From Amycolatopsis coloradensis (GTDB taxonomy: Bacteria; Actinomycetota; Actinomycetes; Mycobacteriales; Pseudonocardiaceae), in assembly GCF_001953865.1 (NCBI RefSeq), contig NZ_MQUQ01000010.1:158435-222434 (forward strand): a DNA stretch of 64,000 bases, given 5' to 3'. A model generated the notes under the pieces. The model worked only from the letters and a program-made list of their open reading frames with translations. It had not been told where the DNA came from and did not search any database. Made by a program: the position numbers and the translations under genes. Below, piece by piece: positions 1-10,557 of the stretch. Numbering within the stretch: the first letter of the stretch is position 1; each line of letters opens with the position of its first letter.

Positions 1-34
1 TCGCGGCATCCGGCGCGCGTGAAGGAGGTTTCGG

Positions 35-1279
35 ATGTACATCGCCACCGCCAGGGGAGCGGACACCGCGGCGGAGGTCCCGAAGAGCGGTATCAAACGG
101 GCCGTCACCGGGAACGTCGTCGCGCTGGGCCTGGTCAGCCTGGTCACCGACATCTCGTCGGAGATGGTGACCGCGGTACTCCCGCTCTATCTCGTCCTCG
201 GTCTCGGCCTGAGCCCGTTGCAGTTCGGTGTGCTCGACGGCCTCTATTCCGGCGTCACCGCCGTAGTCCGGCTCCTCGGCGGGCATCTCGCCGACCGGTG
301 GCAGCGGCTGAAGGCGGTCGCCTGCTTCGGTTACGGCCTTTCCGCGCTGGGCAAGATCGGCCTGATGCTGGCCGGTTCGTCCACCGTCGCGATCGGGGCG
401 GTGCTCGCGGCCGACCGCACCGGGAAGGGCGTCCGGACCGCGCCCCGGGACGCCCTTATCACCTTGAGCAGCGACCCCGAACACCTCGGGCGCGCGTTCG
501 GCGTGCACCGGGCGATGGACACCTTCGGCGCGTTTCTCGGCCCGCTGGTCGCGATGGCCGTGCTGTGGCTGAGCCTCGGCAGTTACGACTCGGTGTTCTT
601 CACCAGCTTCTGCGTCGCCGCGATCGGCGTGATCATCCTGGTGGTGCTGGTCAAGGACCATCAGCCGACGCCGAGAGCCGGGCGGCACAAGGTGTCGTTG
701 CGGGAGACCGCGGGATTGATCCGGCAGGCGCCGTTCCGCCGCATCTGCGTCTGGGCCGCGTTGCTGGGCCTGGTCACCCTCAGCGACTCGTTCCTGTACC
801 TCGTCCTGCAACGCCGATGGGAACTCGGCGCCGTCTTCTTTCCCTTGCTGCCCTTGGGAACCGCCGGTGTGTACCTGCTGCTCGCCGTTCCGCTCGGCAG
901 GCTCTCGGACCGCGTCGGCCGTTGGAAGGTCTTCCTCGGCGGGCATATCGCGCTGGTCGCCGCGCTGCTGGCGCTGCTCGGTCCGGTGGACGGCGGCGTG
1001 CTCGCGGTGCTGGCGCTGATCCTGCACGGTGTCTTCTACGCCGCGACCGACGGTGTCCTGATGGCCGCCGCCGGGCCGCTGCTGCCCGAACATCAGCGGG
1101 CGAGCGGGCTGGCACTGGTGCAGACCGGACAGGCGACGACGCGGATGTTCGCGTCCGTCCTTTTCGGACTCGCGTGGACGGCATGGGACCTGCACGCGGC
1201 TGTCCTGGTCGCCGCCGGAACGCTGGCGGTGGTGGTCGTCGCGGCGGCCGTCGTCCGTCCATTGAGGACACAAGCATGA
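35..1279 (+). CDS. MFS transporter
   Basis: A 414-residue, almost wholly hydrophobic protein with about twelve membrane helices, the normal length for a major facilitator. After a roughly 30-residue cytoplasmic N-terminus, a loop near residue 128 reads DRTGKGVRTAPRDAL, a signature seen in a family of actinobacterial and proteobacterial MFS exporters; substrate cannot be told from sequence. The ATG at 35 is chosen because AAGGAGG lies at 22-28. A TGA at 20-22 may be the end of an upstream gene outside the window. The stop overlaps the next start by 4 bases (ATGA), so the two genes are translationally coupled. Confidence 0.9.
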   Translation: MYIATARGADTAAEVPKSGIKRAVTGNVVALGLVSLVTDISSEMVTAVLPLYLVLGLGLSPLQFGVLDGLYSGVTAVVRLLGGHLADRWQRLKAVACFGYGLSALGKIGLMLAGSSTVAIGAVLAADRTGKGVRTAPRDALITLSSDPEHLGRAFGVHRAMDTFGAFLGPLVAMAVLWLSLGSYDSVFFTSFCVAAIGVIILVVLVKDHQPTPRAGRHKVSLRETAGLIRQAPFRRICVWAALLGLVTLSDSFLYLVLQRRWELGAVFFPLLPLGTAGVYLLLAVPLGRLSDRVGRWKVFLGGHIALVAALLALLGPVDGGVLAVLALILHGVFYAATDGVLMAAAGPLLPEHQRASGLALVQTGQATTRMFASVLFGLAWTAWDLHAAVLVAAGTLAVVVVAAAVVRPLRTQA

Positions 1280-2259
1280 AGACGCGGATTCTGGGTGTGG
1301 TGGCGGCGGTCGTCGTCCTGATCGCGGCGGCCGTCGGGTACGGGATCCTTTCGCGGGATCGCGGGCCGGGTGTCAACGCCGTCGCCGTGGTGTCCGGGCA
1401 GCCGGTCACCGTGGAGTCTCCCGGGCAGTTGTTGTTCCGCAACACCGCGGAGGGCCCCGATTTCGGTCACCTGGCCACCGTGCCCGCCGACCGGCCCGAA
1501 GAGGTGCGGAAGGTGGCGGGACTCAGCTGCGACCGGTTCGCCGCCTCGGCGGGGACGGCGCTGTGCCTGGCCGCGCAGCCGGGCGTGCTGCCGCCGATGA
1601 CCGACGTCATCGTGCTGGACAAGGACCTGAACGAGATCCGCCGCGTCGAACTGCCGGGCACGCCCAGCCGGGGCCGGGTCTCGCCCGATGGCAAGCTCGT
1701 CTACTGGACGTTGTTCGTCAACGGTGATTCCTATGCCGAGACCGGGTTTTCCACCAGGGCCGGGATCCTCGACCTGTCGAGCGGGCAGTTGCTGAAGAGC
1801 ATCGAGGAGATGGCGCTGTTCCTCGACGGCAAGCAGTACTACTCGTCCGACGTGAACTACTGGGGCATCACCTTCGCCCCCGGCGGCAAGCGGTTCTACG
1901 CGACCGTCGGGACCAAGGGGAAGACCTATCTCGTCGAGGCGGACTACGAGAAGTACAGCGCGAACATGATCCGGGAGAACGTCGAGTGCCCGTCACTCTC
2001 GCCGGACGGGAAGCGGATCGCTTTCAAGAAGCGGGTTTCCGCCGACCTCACCGCGCCGTGGCGGCTGGCCGTGCTCGAGCTGGCGTCCGGCAAGGAGACT
2101 TTGCTGGCCGAGACGCGCAGCGTGGACGACCAGGCCGCCTGGCTCGATGACCGGACCGTGGCTTACGGGCTGGAGTCGGGGATCTGGGCGGTTCCGGCGG
2201 ACGGGAGCGGGGCGGCGCGGGAACTGGTCGCGCGGGGCTCCTCACCGGCAAGGGTGTAG
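1276..2259 (+). CDS. Membrane-anchored beta-propeller (TolB/WD40-like) protein
   Basis: A 327-residue protein with an N-terminal hydrophobic segment (about residues 5-25) acting as signal anchor, followed by an extracytoplasmic region with propeller-blade turns of the SPDGK type (SPDGKLVYW, APGGKRFYA, SPDGKRIAF). Blades of this kind occur in TolB-like and WD40-like exported proteins. It is coupled to the upstream MFS gene by an ATGA overlap, so it may assist or sense the transported compound; this is inference. There is no lipobox cysteine. Exact function unknown. Confidence 0.85.
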   Translation: MKTRILGVVAAVVVLIAAAVGYGILSRDRGPGVNAVAVVSGQPVTVESPGQLLFRNTAEGPDFGHLATVPADRPEEVRKVAGLSCDRFAASAGTALCLAAQPGVLPPMTDVIVLDKDLNEIRRVELPGTPSRGRVSPDGKLVYWTLFVNGDSYAETGFSTRAGILDLSSGQLLKSIEEMALFLDGKQYYSSDVNYWGITFAPGGKRFYATVGTKGKTYLVEADYEKYSANMIRENVECPSLSPDGKRIAFKKRVSADLTAPWRLAVLELASGKETLLAETRSVDDQAAWLDDRTVAYGLESGIWAVPADGSGAARELVARGSSPARV

Positions 2260-2360
2260 GCGGGTCTCGTGAGTGAGCGTCTCAGGTATCTACGGGATTC
2301 CGGGTGCGGTTGATCCCGGGTCCGGTCTGTGGAGGACCTCCTCGCGACTGGCCGCTGGTC

Positions 2361-2417
2361 GTGTCGCGAAAGCCACTTTCGGGACGTCTGACGCCCGGAA
2401 AGTGGCTTTCGCGACAC
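2361..2417. repeat. Intergenic 20-bp inverted repeat (GTGTCGCGAAAG family)
   Basis: Perfect 20-bp arms at 2361-2380 and 2398-2417, beginning GTGTCGCGAAAGCC, around a 17-base loop. It sits between convergently read genes, the propeller gene ending at 2259 and the macro-domain gene ending at 2559, where it could end transcription from both sides. The rest of the 299-base gap shows no gene. Confidence 0.75.
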
Positions 2418-2558
2418 CCGGGCCAAACAGCGCGGCCCCTGGGTCCCTCAAGGTTCCTCTTACCCACTCCGGACCAGCACCCCTGGCCTCAGCAGCATCA
2501 CCAGGCACAACGGCGGCGAGCTTCAGGTACTTCACACGGAGAGGAGCGCGGGCCGCGT

Positions 2559-3089
2559 TCACACGCCCAGCGCGTCTGCCTGCTCCCGGAACACGTCGTA
2601 GGCGGCCCTCCCGAACAGCACGAACCGCACCAGCTCCACCGAACTGGCCCCGGCCGACAGTGTGTTCACCACCGTCTCGAGGGCGATCTCCGCGGCCGAC
2701 TCGATCGGCCACCGGTAGATCCCGGTCGAGATCGCGGGGAACGCCACGGTGTGCGCGCCGAGGTCGGCCGCCACATGCAGCGAGTTCCGGTGGCAGGCCG
2801 CCAGCAGCGGGGAGCGGTCTTCGGAGCCGGACCACACGGGCCCGACGGTGTGCACCACCCAGCGCGCCGGAAGGCGGCCCGCCGTGGTGGCGACCGCCTC
2901 TCCGGTCTTCAGTCCCTTGCCGTAGTGCCCCGCGCGCAGTGCCCGGCATTCGGTGAGGATCTCCGGTCCGCCGCGGCGGTGGATCGCGCCGTCCACCCCG
3001 CCGCCGCCGAGCAGGGACGAGTTCGCGGCGTTGACCACGACGTCGACCTGCTGTTCGGTGATGTCGCCTTCGACCAGTTCGATCCTCAT
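2559..3089 (-). CDS. Macro domain protein, ADP-ribose binding/hydrolase
   Basis: A 176-residue single macro domain. It starts MRIELVEGDITEQQVDVVVNAAN, with the Asp and NAANS/GGGGVDGAI segments that bind ADP-ribose, and later PAISTGIYRWP, the second phosphate-binding loop. Family members related to YmdB hydrolyse O-acetyl-ADP-ribose or remove mono-ADP-ribose from proteins. The downstream end faces the MFS pair; upstream, 10 bases separate it from the alpha/beta hydrolase gene on the same strand, so they are likely co-transcribed. The start ATG at 3089 gives the canonical N-terminus. Confidence 0.92.
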   Translation of the reverse strand: MRIELVEGDITEQQVDVVVNAANSSLLGGGGVDGAIHRRGGPEILTECRALRAGHYGKGLKTGEAVATTAGRLPARWVVHTVGPVWSGSEDRSPLLAACHRNSLHVAADLGAHTVAFPAISTGIYRWPIESAAEIALETVVNTLSAGASSVELVRFVLFGRAAYDVFREQADALGV

Positions 3090-3099
3090 GAGCGCTCCG

Positions 3100-3897
3100 T
3101 CAGCCGTTGAAGTACTCGATCAGTACCGGGGCCACCGCTTTCGGTTTGAGCATATGCGTCTGGCCCTCGATCGTGCGGTGCTCGGCGCCGGGGACGGCCT
3201 TCGCCAGCGCGGCGACCCCGTTGCGGATCCACGCGGGGCTCTTGCCGCCGTCCATGACCAGCGTCGGCACGGAAACGCTCGCCCAGCGGCCCTCGGGCAG
3301 CGGGGTGCCGTCGTGCAGGCCGTCGAACAACGCGGCGTCGTAGCGCAGGGTCGGCGCGACCGTCTTCATCTTCGGCCAGGCGGGCATGAGCCGCATCATG
3401 AACACGACCGGCGCCGGGACACGGACGCCTTCGCGCATGAAAGTCTTGATCGCGGTGCCGGGCCGTCCGGTGGCGATGGCCTTCTCCAGCCGTTCGGCGT
3501 AGTCGGCCGGGACCGGCGGGCGGGTGTCGTCGACGACCAGCGGGAATTCGTAGACCGCCAGTTTCGTGATGGGCAGCCCGGCCTTCGCGGCTTCGAGGGC
3601 GAGTGCGGCGCCGGACGAGATCCCGTACACGTGGGCGGTTCCGCCCGCTTCTTTGATCAGCGCCGCGATGTCCTCGACTTCGCGGGCGACGGAGAACGGC
3701 TCGGTGTCGCCGCTTTCGCCGCGGCCACGGCGGTCGTAGGTGTAGACGGTGAACCGCGAGGCCAGCTCGGCGGCCAGCGGCTTGGCCGGGCCGAATTCGC
3801 GGTGGCACATGGCGCCGTCGACGAGGATGACGGCGGGGCCGGAGCCGGTGCGGGTGTAGGCGATGGTGGTGCCGTCTTGCGAGGTCACGGTGCTCAT
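3100..3897 (-). CDS. Alpha/beta hydrolase
   Basis: A 265-residue alpha/beta-hydrolase fold protein starting MSTVTSQDGTTIAYTRTG. It has the oxyanion region DGAMCH, the YDRRGRGESGD loop and a nucleophile elbow GISSGA (Ser in G-x-S-x-G). The C-terminus has the acid region VPTLVMDGG and the catalytic His in EGQTHML. Such enzymes hydrolyse esters, lactones or similar small molecules; the substrate is not evident. The reading frame is open far upstream, but this ATG gives the family N-terminus. It lies 32 bases downstream of the DUF998 gene and 10 bases upstream of the macro-domain gene, suggesting one operon. Confidence 0.9.
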   Translation of the reverse strand: MSTVTSQDGTTIAYTRTGSGPAVILVDGAMCHREFGPAKPLAAELASRFTVYTYDRRGRGESGDTEPFSVAREVEDIAALIKEAGGTAHVYGISSGAALALEAAKAGLPITKLAVYEFPLVVDDTRPPVPADYAERLEKAIATGRPGTAIKTFMREGVRVPAPVVFMMRLMPAWPKMKTVAPTLRYDAALFDGLHDGTPLPEGRWASVSVPTLVMDGGKSPAWIRNGVAALAKAVPGAEHRTIEGQTHMLKPKAVAPVLIEYFNG

Positions 3898-3929
3898 GAC
3901 GGGGATTCTCCTCGATCGGTCCAGCGACT

Positions 3930-4574
3930 TCAGCGGGCTGTGCGGACGACGACGGCGGTGACCCAGCCCCAGGCCAGCAGCACGGTGGCCCAGAAGGCGA
4001 GCATCACGACGGCGTTCGCGTTGCCGGAACTGATCCCGGCGAACGAGACGAAGAACGCGATGCCGGTGGCACGGGAGTAGACGGCCCAGCCGCGGTGCCC
4101 CTGACGAGAGAACCGGCTCGCGAACACGAATGTCGCGACGATCAGCGAGAGGAAACCGACCGAACCGGCGGCCATGTGCAGGACGCCCGCGGTGCTGATG
4201 CTCGCCTGGCCGGTGCCCGCCGGGAAGCCGTTGCCGGAGTCGGCCTTGAAGACCGCCGCGAACAGCAGGCTGACACCGAAGACGCCCAGCAGTCGTGGAC
4301 CCCAGACGCTGCCTCTGCCGGGCTCCAGCGTCCGGCCCACCCCGATCGCTCCCGCGATCATCAGGACGCCGGACACCAGGAAGTTCGCGACCTGGATCCA
4401 GCCGGCGTCGCCGTTGCTCAGCATGCTCGCCGGATGCTTCGTCATGTCGAAGCCGTCGCGGAGAGCGGCCTGGATGAACGAAGTCAGGAAGTACAGCGGG
4501 CCGGAGACGGCGCCGCAGGCGAGCAGGGCGCGGGCTGGGATCGCGACGGGGGTTCGGGTGGCGGTGATGGTCAT
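3930..4574 (-). CDS. DUF998 family membrane protein
   Basis: A 214-residue protein with six predicted membrane helices, starting MTITATRTPVAIPARALLACG. The pattern GPLYFLTSFIQAALRDGFDMTKHPASMLSNGDAGWIQ matches the DUF998 family, common in actinobacteria beside hydrolases and small regulators, with no established biochemical role. The start at 4574 is preferred over an upstream one at 4631 because a GAAAGG ribosome site precedes it and the extra residues are not family-like. It leads the probable operon with the alpha/beta hydrolase and macro-domain genes. Confidence 0.85.
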   Translation of the reverse strand: MTITATRTPVAIPARALLACGAVSGPLYFLTSFIQAALRDGFDMTKHPASMLSNGDAGWIQVANFLVSGVLMIAGAIGVGRTLEPGRGSVWGPRLLGVFGVSLLFAAVFKADSGNGFPAGTGQASISTAGVLHMAAGSVGFLSLIVATFVFASRFSRQGHRGWAVYSRATGIAFFVSFAGISSGNANAVVMLAFWATVLLAWGWVTAVVVRTAR

Positions 4575-4632
4575 CGTCTCGGCCTTTCGGAACGGGGTGC
4601 GTTGGGCACAACTCTCGCTCCGAACTCTCAAG

Positions 4633-4655
4633 TTGTCAAGACAAAAAAAGTTGTC
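4633..4655. promoter_or_regulatory. Candidate promoter/operator of the DUF998-hydrolase operon
   Basis: TTGTC-AA-GACAA is a short inverted repeat at 4633-4644, with a further TTGTC at 4651-4655 after an A-run. On the minus strand the repeat contains TTGACA (4639-4634), a perfect -35 element; a weak GAGAGT follows after 17 bases. No regulator gene is adjacent. Confidence 0.4.
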
Positions 4656-4685
4656 GGTGATGGATGTCGCGGCTCCCGAAGGCGT

Positions 4686-4707
4686 CGCAACTAGAGGACT
4701 ACTTGCT
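4686..4707. repeat. Half-copy of the GTCCTCT intergenic repeat overlapping a stop codon
   Basis: TCGCAACTAGAGGACTACTTGC matches one arm of the palindromic repeat found at 15919-16063 and 33105-33560. Its TAG, read on the minus strand, is the stop codon of the metallophosphoesterase gene at 4699-4701, so the repeat forms the last codons and stop. Confidence 0.7.
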
Positions 4708-5832
4708 GTTTCGCAAGGTCAGGAGGGTGATTTCGCTCGGCGCGAAGACGCGCAACGGCGGTCCCCAGAAGCCGGTGCCGCGGCTCGTGTACAGCTGCGT
4801 GCGCTCGCCGTGGCGCGAAAGTCCGGCCAGTACGGGCTGGTCGAGCCGCACCAGGAGGTGGAACGGCCAGATCTGACCGCCGTGGGTGTGCCCGGAGATC
4901 TGGAGGTCGATACCCGCCTCGGCGGCCTGCTCGACCTGCTTCGGCTGGTGGGCGAGCAGGACGACCGGAGTGCTCGAGGCGACGCCGTCGAGCGCGGCCG
5001 GGAGGTCGGGGCCGTGACCGGGGAGGCCCGAGGCGGCGCCGGTCGGGTCGTCGATTCCGGCGAAGACGAGGGTGTCCCCGTTCTGCCGTACCGGCACGTG
5101 CCGGTTGTGCAGCGGTTCCCAGCCGAGGTCGCGCATGTGGTCGAGCCAGGCCTGCGCCTCGCCGAAGTACTCGTGGTTGCCGGTGATGTAGAACTTGCCG
5201 AACTTCGCGCGCACCTTCCCGAGCGGCGCGACCTGATCCTCGCGTTTGGCGACCGAACCGTCGGCGAGGTCGCCGGCGTGGGCCACGACGTCGGCGTTGA
5301 GTTCGTTCACCACCTCGACGACCTTCTCCGACCACTTCGTCCGGTTCAGCGGGCCGAAGTGCGTGTCGGTGATGATCGCGAACCGGAGCCCGTCGAGTCC
5401 GGCGCCGAGCCGGGGGAGGACGACGTCGAGTTCCTTGAGGCGCGGGACACGCCGGGCTTCGGCCATCCCGTACGCCGCCAGTGCCGCGAAGGCCACGACG
5501 ACGACGCCGGACACGATCCCCGCCGCACTGTCCACTCCGGACACCGAGAGGACGAGTCTCAGCACGTTTCCGAGTATCGACAAGGAGAACAGCAGCCAGA
5601 TCAGCCCGAGGGAGAGGTCGCCGATCTTCGCCGCGAGGTCGCGCTGCCCCGGCCCGTGGCCGAGGACCATGCACGCGGGCATGGCGAGCGCCGCGGCGGC
5701 GAACACGATCGTGCCGAGGACCTCGAGCGCGGCCGGGAGTTCGGGGGAGCCGACGATCGTCCACCACGGCACGCCGAACAGGAGGGCGAGAACGGCGATC
5801 AGGGCGGTGACGCGGACAAGGATGCGAGACAT
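4699..5832 (-). CDS. Membrane metallophosphoesterase (YkuE/YaeI-like)
   Basis: A 377-residue protein: four hydrophobic helices in the first 130 residues, then a calcineurin-like phosphoesterase domain. All metal-binding motifs are present: DTHFG (near 155), AHAGDLADG, ITGNHEYF and SGHTHGGQIWP. Relatives act as phosphodiesterases at the membrane, some on lipid-linked substrates such as UDP-diacylglucosamine; the substrate here is unknown. ATG at 5832 gives a proper N-terminal helix. The stop codon falls inside a dispersed repeat, so the last two or three residues may be repeat-derived. Confidence 0.9.
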   Translation of the reverse strand: MSRILVRVTALIAVLALLFGVPWWTIVGSPELPAALEVLGTIVFAAAALAMPACMVLGHGPGQRDLAAKIGDLSLGLIWLLFSLSILGNVLRLVLSVSGVDSAAGIVSGVVVVAFAALAAYGMAEARRVPRLKELDVVLPRLGAGLDGLRFAIITDTHFGPLNRTKWSEKVVEVVNELNADVVAHAGDLADGSVAKREDQVAPLGKVRAKFGKFYITGNHEYFGEAQAWLDHMRDLGWEPLHNRHVPVRQNGDTLVFAGIDDPTGAASGLPGHGPDLPAALDGVASSTPVVLLAHQPKQVEQAAEAGIDLQISGHTHGGQIWPFHLLVRLDQPVLAGLSRHGERTQLYTSRGTGFWGPPLRVFAPSEITLLTLRNSK

Positions 5833-5970
5833 GATGCGGCCCAGGCTAACAGACCATTGGTCTTTACCGCGGTACTCGCTGAGGGGCGTCTCGACTACGT
5901 CACCGGACGTACGCTAGATGTCGCTTCACGGGTGACGCTTTTCCCAGCGCTCGGGAAGACACTCGTCGGC

Positions 5971-6825
5971 ATGATTCGGACGATCGAGCGCGTCGCCTAC
6001 GTGACCGGTGTGCTCCTGTTCCTCAGCGGCGTGGTGCACACGATCGTGTTGATCGCCTCCGGCGATTCGTGGACCGGGCCGCTGTCGATGCGCAAGGCGG
6101 TGACGTTCGGCCTGTCGTTCGGCCTGACGCTGATCACCGTCGCCTGGGCGACGTCGTACGTCACGGTGCGGCCGCGTGTGCGGAACGTGCTGCTCGGCGT
6201 GTTCACCTGGGCGAGTGTCGTCGAGACGGTGCTGGTGAGCACGCAGGCCTGGCGCGGGGTGCCGTCGCACTTCAACTTCGAGACGGGTTTCGACACCGCG
6301 GTGTCGACGACGCTCGCGGCGGGTGGCGGCGTCATCATCCTGACGGCGGTCTCGTTCACGGCCGCGGCGATACGCGGCGACGGGGAAACCACGCCGAGCA
6401 TGCGGCTCGCGGTGCGCTTCGGGCTGGTCACGCTGCTGGTGGCGCTCGGCGCGGGCGCGGCGATGATCGCGAGCGGCGTCGTCGAGGCGCGGGGCGGGAA
6501 CCCGCACGCCGCCTACACCACGGCCGGCGCGCTGAAGCCGCTGCACGCGGTGGCGATGCACGCGATCCTCATCGTGCCGGGGCTGGCGTGGCTGCTGCGG
6601 TTCGCGGACTGGACCGAGCGGCGGCGCGTGCGGCTGGTGTGGGTGGCGATCGGTGCGTACGCCGTGCTGACCGCGGTGGTAGGGGTCGAATCGATGACCG
6701 GGGTTTCGCCGCTGGCGGCCTCGCCCATCGAGATGGTGACGTCGGGGGTGGCTTTGGTCGTGCTGGGACTAAGCGGTGCGGCTGCCTTGCGTGAAGCGGT
6801 TCGCGCCCGGTCACGGACGTTATGA
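5971..6825 (+). CDS. Multi-span membrane protein, function unknown
   Basis: A 284-residue integral membrane protein with seven or eight hydrophobic helices, beginning MIRTIERVAYVTGVLLFLSG. The reading frame is open for a further 600 codons upstream, but that part is antisense to the metallophosphoesterase and is not coding; ATG 5971 starts directly before the first helix. No domain is recognised beyond general resemblance to actinobacterial multi-helix membrane proteins. The stop codon lies inside the large palindrome at 6819-6871. Confidence 0.75.
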   Translation: MIRTIERVAYVTGVLLFLSGVVHTIVLIASGDSWTGPLSMRKAVTFGLSFGLTLITVAWATSYVTVRPRVRNVLLGVFTWASVVETVLVSTQAWRGVPSHFNFETGFDTAVSTTLAAGGGVIILTAVSFTAAAIRGDGETTPSMRLAVRFGLVTLLVALGAGAAMIASGVVEARGGNPHAAYTTAGALKPLHAVAMHAILIVPGLAWLLRFADWTERRRVRLVWVAIGAYAVLTAVVGVESMTGVSPLAASPIEMVTSGVALVVLGLSGAAALREAVRARSRTL

Positions 6826-6871
6826 ACGGACCGTTCATAACAAATCTTGTTATAAACGGTCCGTTCATAAC
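6819..6871. terminator. Large palindrome between convergent genes: bidirectional terminator or TetR-type operator
   Basis: Two 23-base copies, GTTATGAACGGACCGTTCATAAC (6819-6841) and a near-identical one at 6849-6871, each itself an inverted repeat centred on the ACC/TCC core. Together they can form a 23-bp stem with one mismatch and a 7-base loop. It overlaps the stop of the membrane protein and ends 6 bases before the uvrA-like gene. The half-site architecture also resembles TetR-family operators. Confidence 0.65.
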
Positions 6872-6876
6872 ACGTC

Positions 6877-9138
<2,262 letters not shown>

Positions 9139-9160
9139 GGCTCTCCCCTGGTTGGAACTC

Positions 9161-9207
9161 TTTAGCCTGTAAAGTGAGGGTAGCAGAGGTTAGTTTATGC
9201 TGTAAGG
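9161..9207. promoter_or_regulatory. Paired direct-repeat operator between uvrA-like and tetR genes
   Basis: TTTAGCCTGTAAAG at 9161-9174 and TTTATGCTGTAAGG at 9194-9207 match at 11 of 14 positions and lie exactly 33 bases apart, about three helical turns. The first also forms CTTTA/TAAAG (9160-9174). The second overlaps the ribosome site of the TetR gene, which would suit autorepression. Confidence 0.55.
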
Positions 9208-9216
9208 AGTTGGCAA

Positions 9217-10020
9217 GTGGTCGTCTACGCGGCTCAGGGAGACCCTCGTCGATCGATGGCCCTGCTCTGGCGCACGGAGTCGCCGGACGTCGAGCGCCCC
9301 GGCCCCAAGCCGGGCCTTTCGGTGGAGCTGATCGTCGAAACCGCCGTCGAGATCGCGGACGCCGATGGCATGGCAGGCCTCTCGATGCGGGCCGTCGGCG
9401 ACAGGCTCGGCCGCACCGCCATGGCGCTCTATACCTATGTCCCGAGCAAGAGTGAACTGCTCGACCTCATGTACGACAAGGCTCTCGCCGAACTGTCGGC
9501 CTCCTACGACGGGGAAGACTGGCGGGCCGACACCGCGCGCTGGGCCGAGGATCTCTGGGCCTTCTACCTGCGGCATCCCTGGGTGTTGCAGGTCTCGCAG
9601 GCGCGGCCGGTGCTGGGGCCGAACGAGTACGTCGTCCTCGAGGCGCTGGTGAAGATCCTGCGCCGGACCGGGTTGCGGCCCGCGGTGTTGCGGCGGCTGG
9701 TCAGCGCGCTGTACTCGTGCGTGCGCGAGCCGGCCAGGACGGCCTCGGAGTCACGGCAGGCGGAGAAGGTGACAGGGCAGTCCGACGACGAGTGGTGGTA
9801 CGCGCGCTCCGGCTATCTGCGGGAGGTGTCGCCGGATTTCGCGGAGCGGTTCCCGACACTGACCTGGATGGAGGGCGAGCACGCGTTCCGGATGGAGGAC
9901 GAGACGGTGTCCTATCTGGAGCAGGAGGCGCGGGAGGCCTTCGAGCTGTCGCTGTCCGTACTCCTGGATGGGATCGAAGTCGCGATGAAAGCGGAGTACC
10001 CTTCTCCGCATGCCCAGTGA
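9217..10020 (+). CDS. TetR family transcriptional regulator
   Basis: A 267-residue TetR-type repressor. The helix-turn-helix spans about residues 33-80 (IVETAVEIADADGMAGLSMRAV then LGRTAMALYTYVPSKSELLDLMYD), followed by a ligand-binding domain of the tetracyclin-repressor-like C-terminal class. GTG 9217 is chosen because AAGGAG at 9204-9209 is ideally spaced. Divergent from the uvrA-like gene, it probably represses that gene and itself through the repeats at 9161-9207. The 3' end overlaps the next gene by 11 bases, linking it to the nitroreductase. Confidence 0.9.
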   Translation: MVVYAAQGDPRRSMALLWRTESPDVERPGPKPGLSVELIVETAVEIADADGMAGLSMRAVGDRLGRTAMALYTYVPSKSELLDLMYDKALAELSASYDGEDWRADTARWAEDLWAFYLRHPWVLQVSQARPVLGPNEYVVLEALVKILRRTGLRPAVLRRLVSALYSCVREPARTASESRQAEKVTGQSDDEWWYARSGYLREVSPDFAERFPTLTWMEGEHAFRMEDETVSYLEQEAREAFELSLSVLLDGIEVAMKAEYPSPHAQ

Positions 10021-10441
10021 TTTCGCCTTGAAGACCATGAACGCCGTCCACCGCGTCATCCAGAAGGTCAGCGGCGGCCGTGCCGGCTGGCAGGTCGCCG
10101 GGATGACCGTCCTGGAGCTGACCACCATCGGCCGCAAATCCGGCCAGCCGCGCACCGTGCTGCTGACCTCGCCGCTGCGCGAGGGCGACGCGTACGTCAT
10201 CGTGGCCTCCCGCGGTGGCGACGACCGGCACCCGGCGTGGTTCCTCAACCTGCGCGACAACCCCGACGTCCAGGTCACGCTGAAGGGTGAGACTGCCCGG
10301 CCGATGGTCGCGAGCGTCGCCGACGCCGAGCAGCGCGCCCGGCTGTGGCCCAAGATCACGGCGGACTTCAGGAACTACGCGCAGTACCAGACCAAGACCG
10401 AACGGGAGATCCCCGTGGTGCTGCTGGCTCCGAAGGCGTAA
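10010..10441 (+). CDS. Nitroreductase/quinone reductase family protein (F420-dependent Ddn type)
   Basis: A 143-residue protein of the deazaflavin-dependent nitroreductase family (split beta-barrel). Recognisable parts are LTTIGRKSGQPRTVLL, DDRHPAWFLNLRDNPDVQV and the C-terminal PVVLLAP. Relatives such as mycobacterial Ddn use cofactor F420H2 to reduce quinones or nitro compounds. The start ATG at 10010 lies inside the TetR gene, so translation is coupled and the regulator may also control it. Confidence 0.9.
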   Translation: MPSDFALKTMNAVHRVIQKVSGGRAGWQVAGMTVLELTTIGRKSGQPRTVLLTSPLREGDAYVIVASRGGDDRHPAWFLNLRDNPDVQVTLKGETARPMVASVADAEQRARLWPKITADFRNYAQYQTKTEREIPVVLLAPKA

Positions 10442-10557
10442 GCCCGGTCGGCGGTCGGTCTCGGTCCCGGACCCAGCAGTGGGTCCATCGGCCCTACCGG
10501 CGAGTCGGTAAGCCAGGGACCGTTGTTCTCGACGCAGTACACGACGAGAACGCGGGG

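Noticed and set aside
19..1275. Long open frame fused ahead of the propeller protein
   Set aside because: It is the +2 shadow of the MFS gene, Arg/Gly-rich with no hydrophobic pattern; ATG 1276 gives a proper signal anchor.
4174..5970. Open frame upstream of the membrane protein at 5971
   Set aside because: Antisense to DUF998 and metallophosphoesterase genes; composition is that of a GC-rich shadow.
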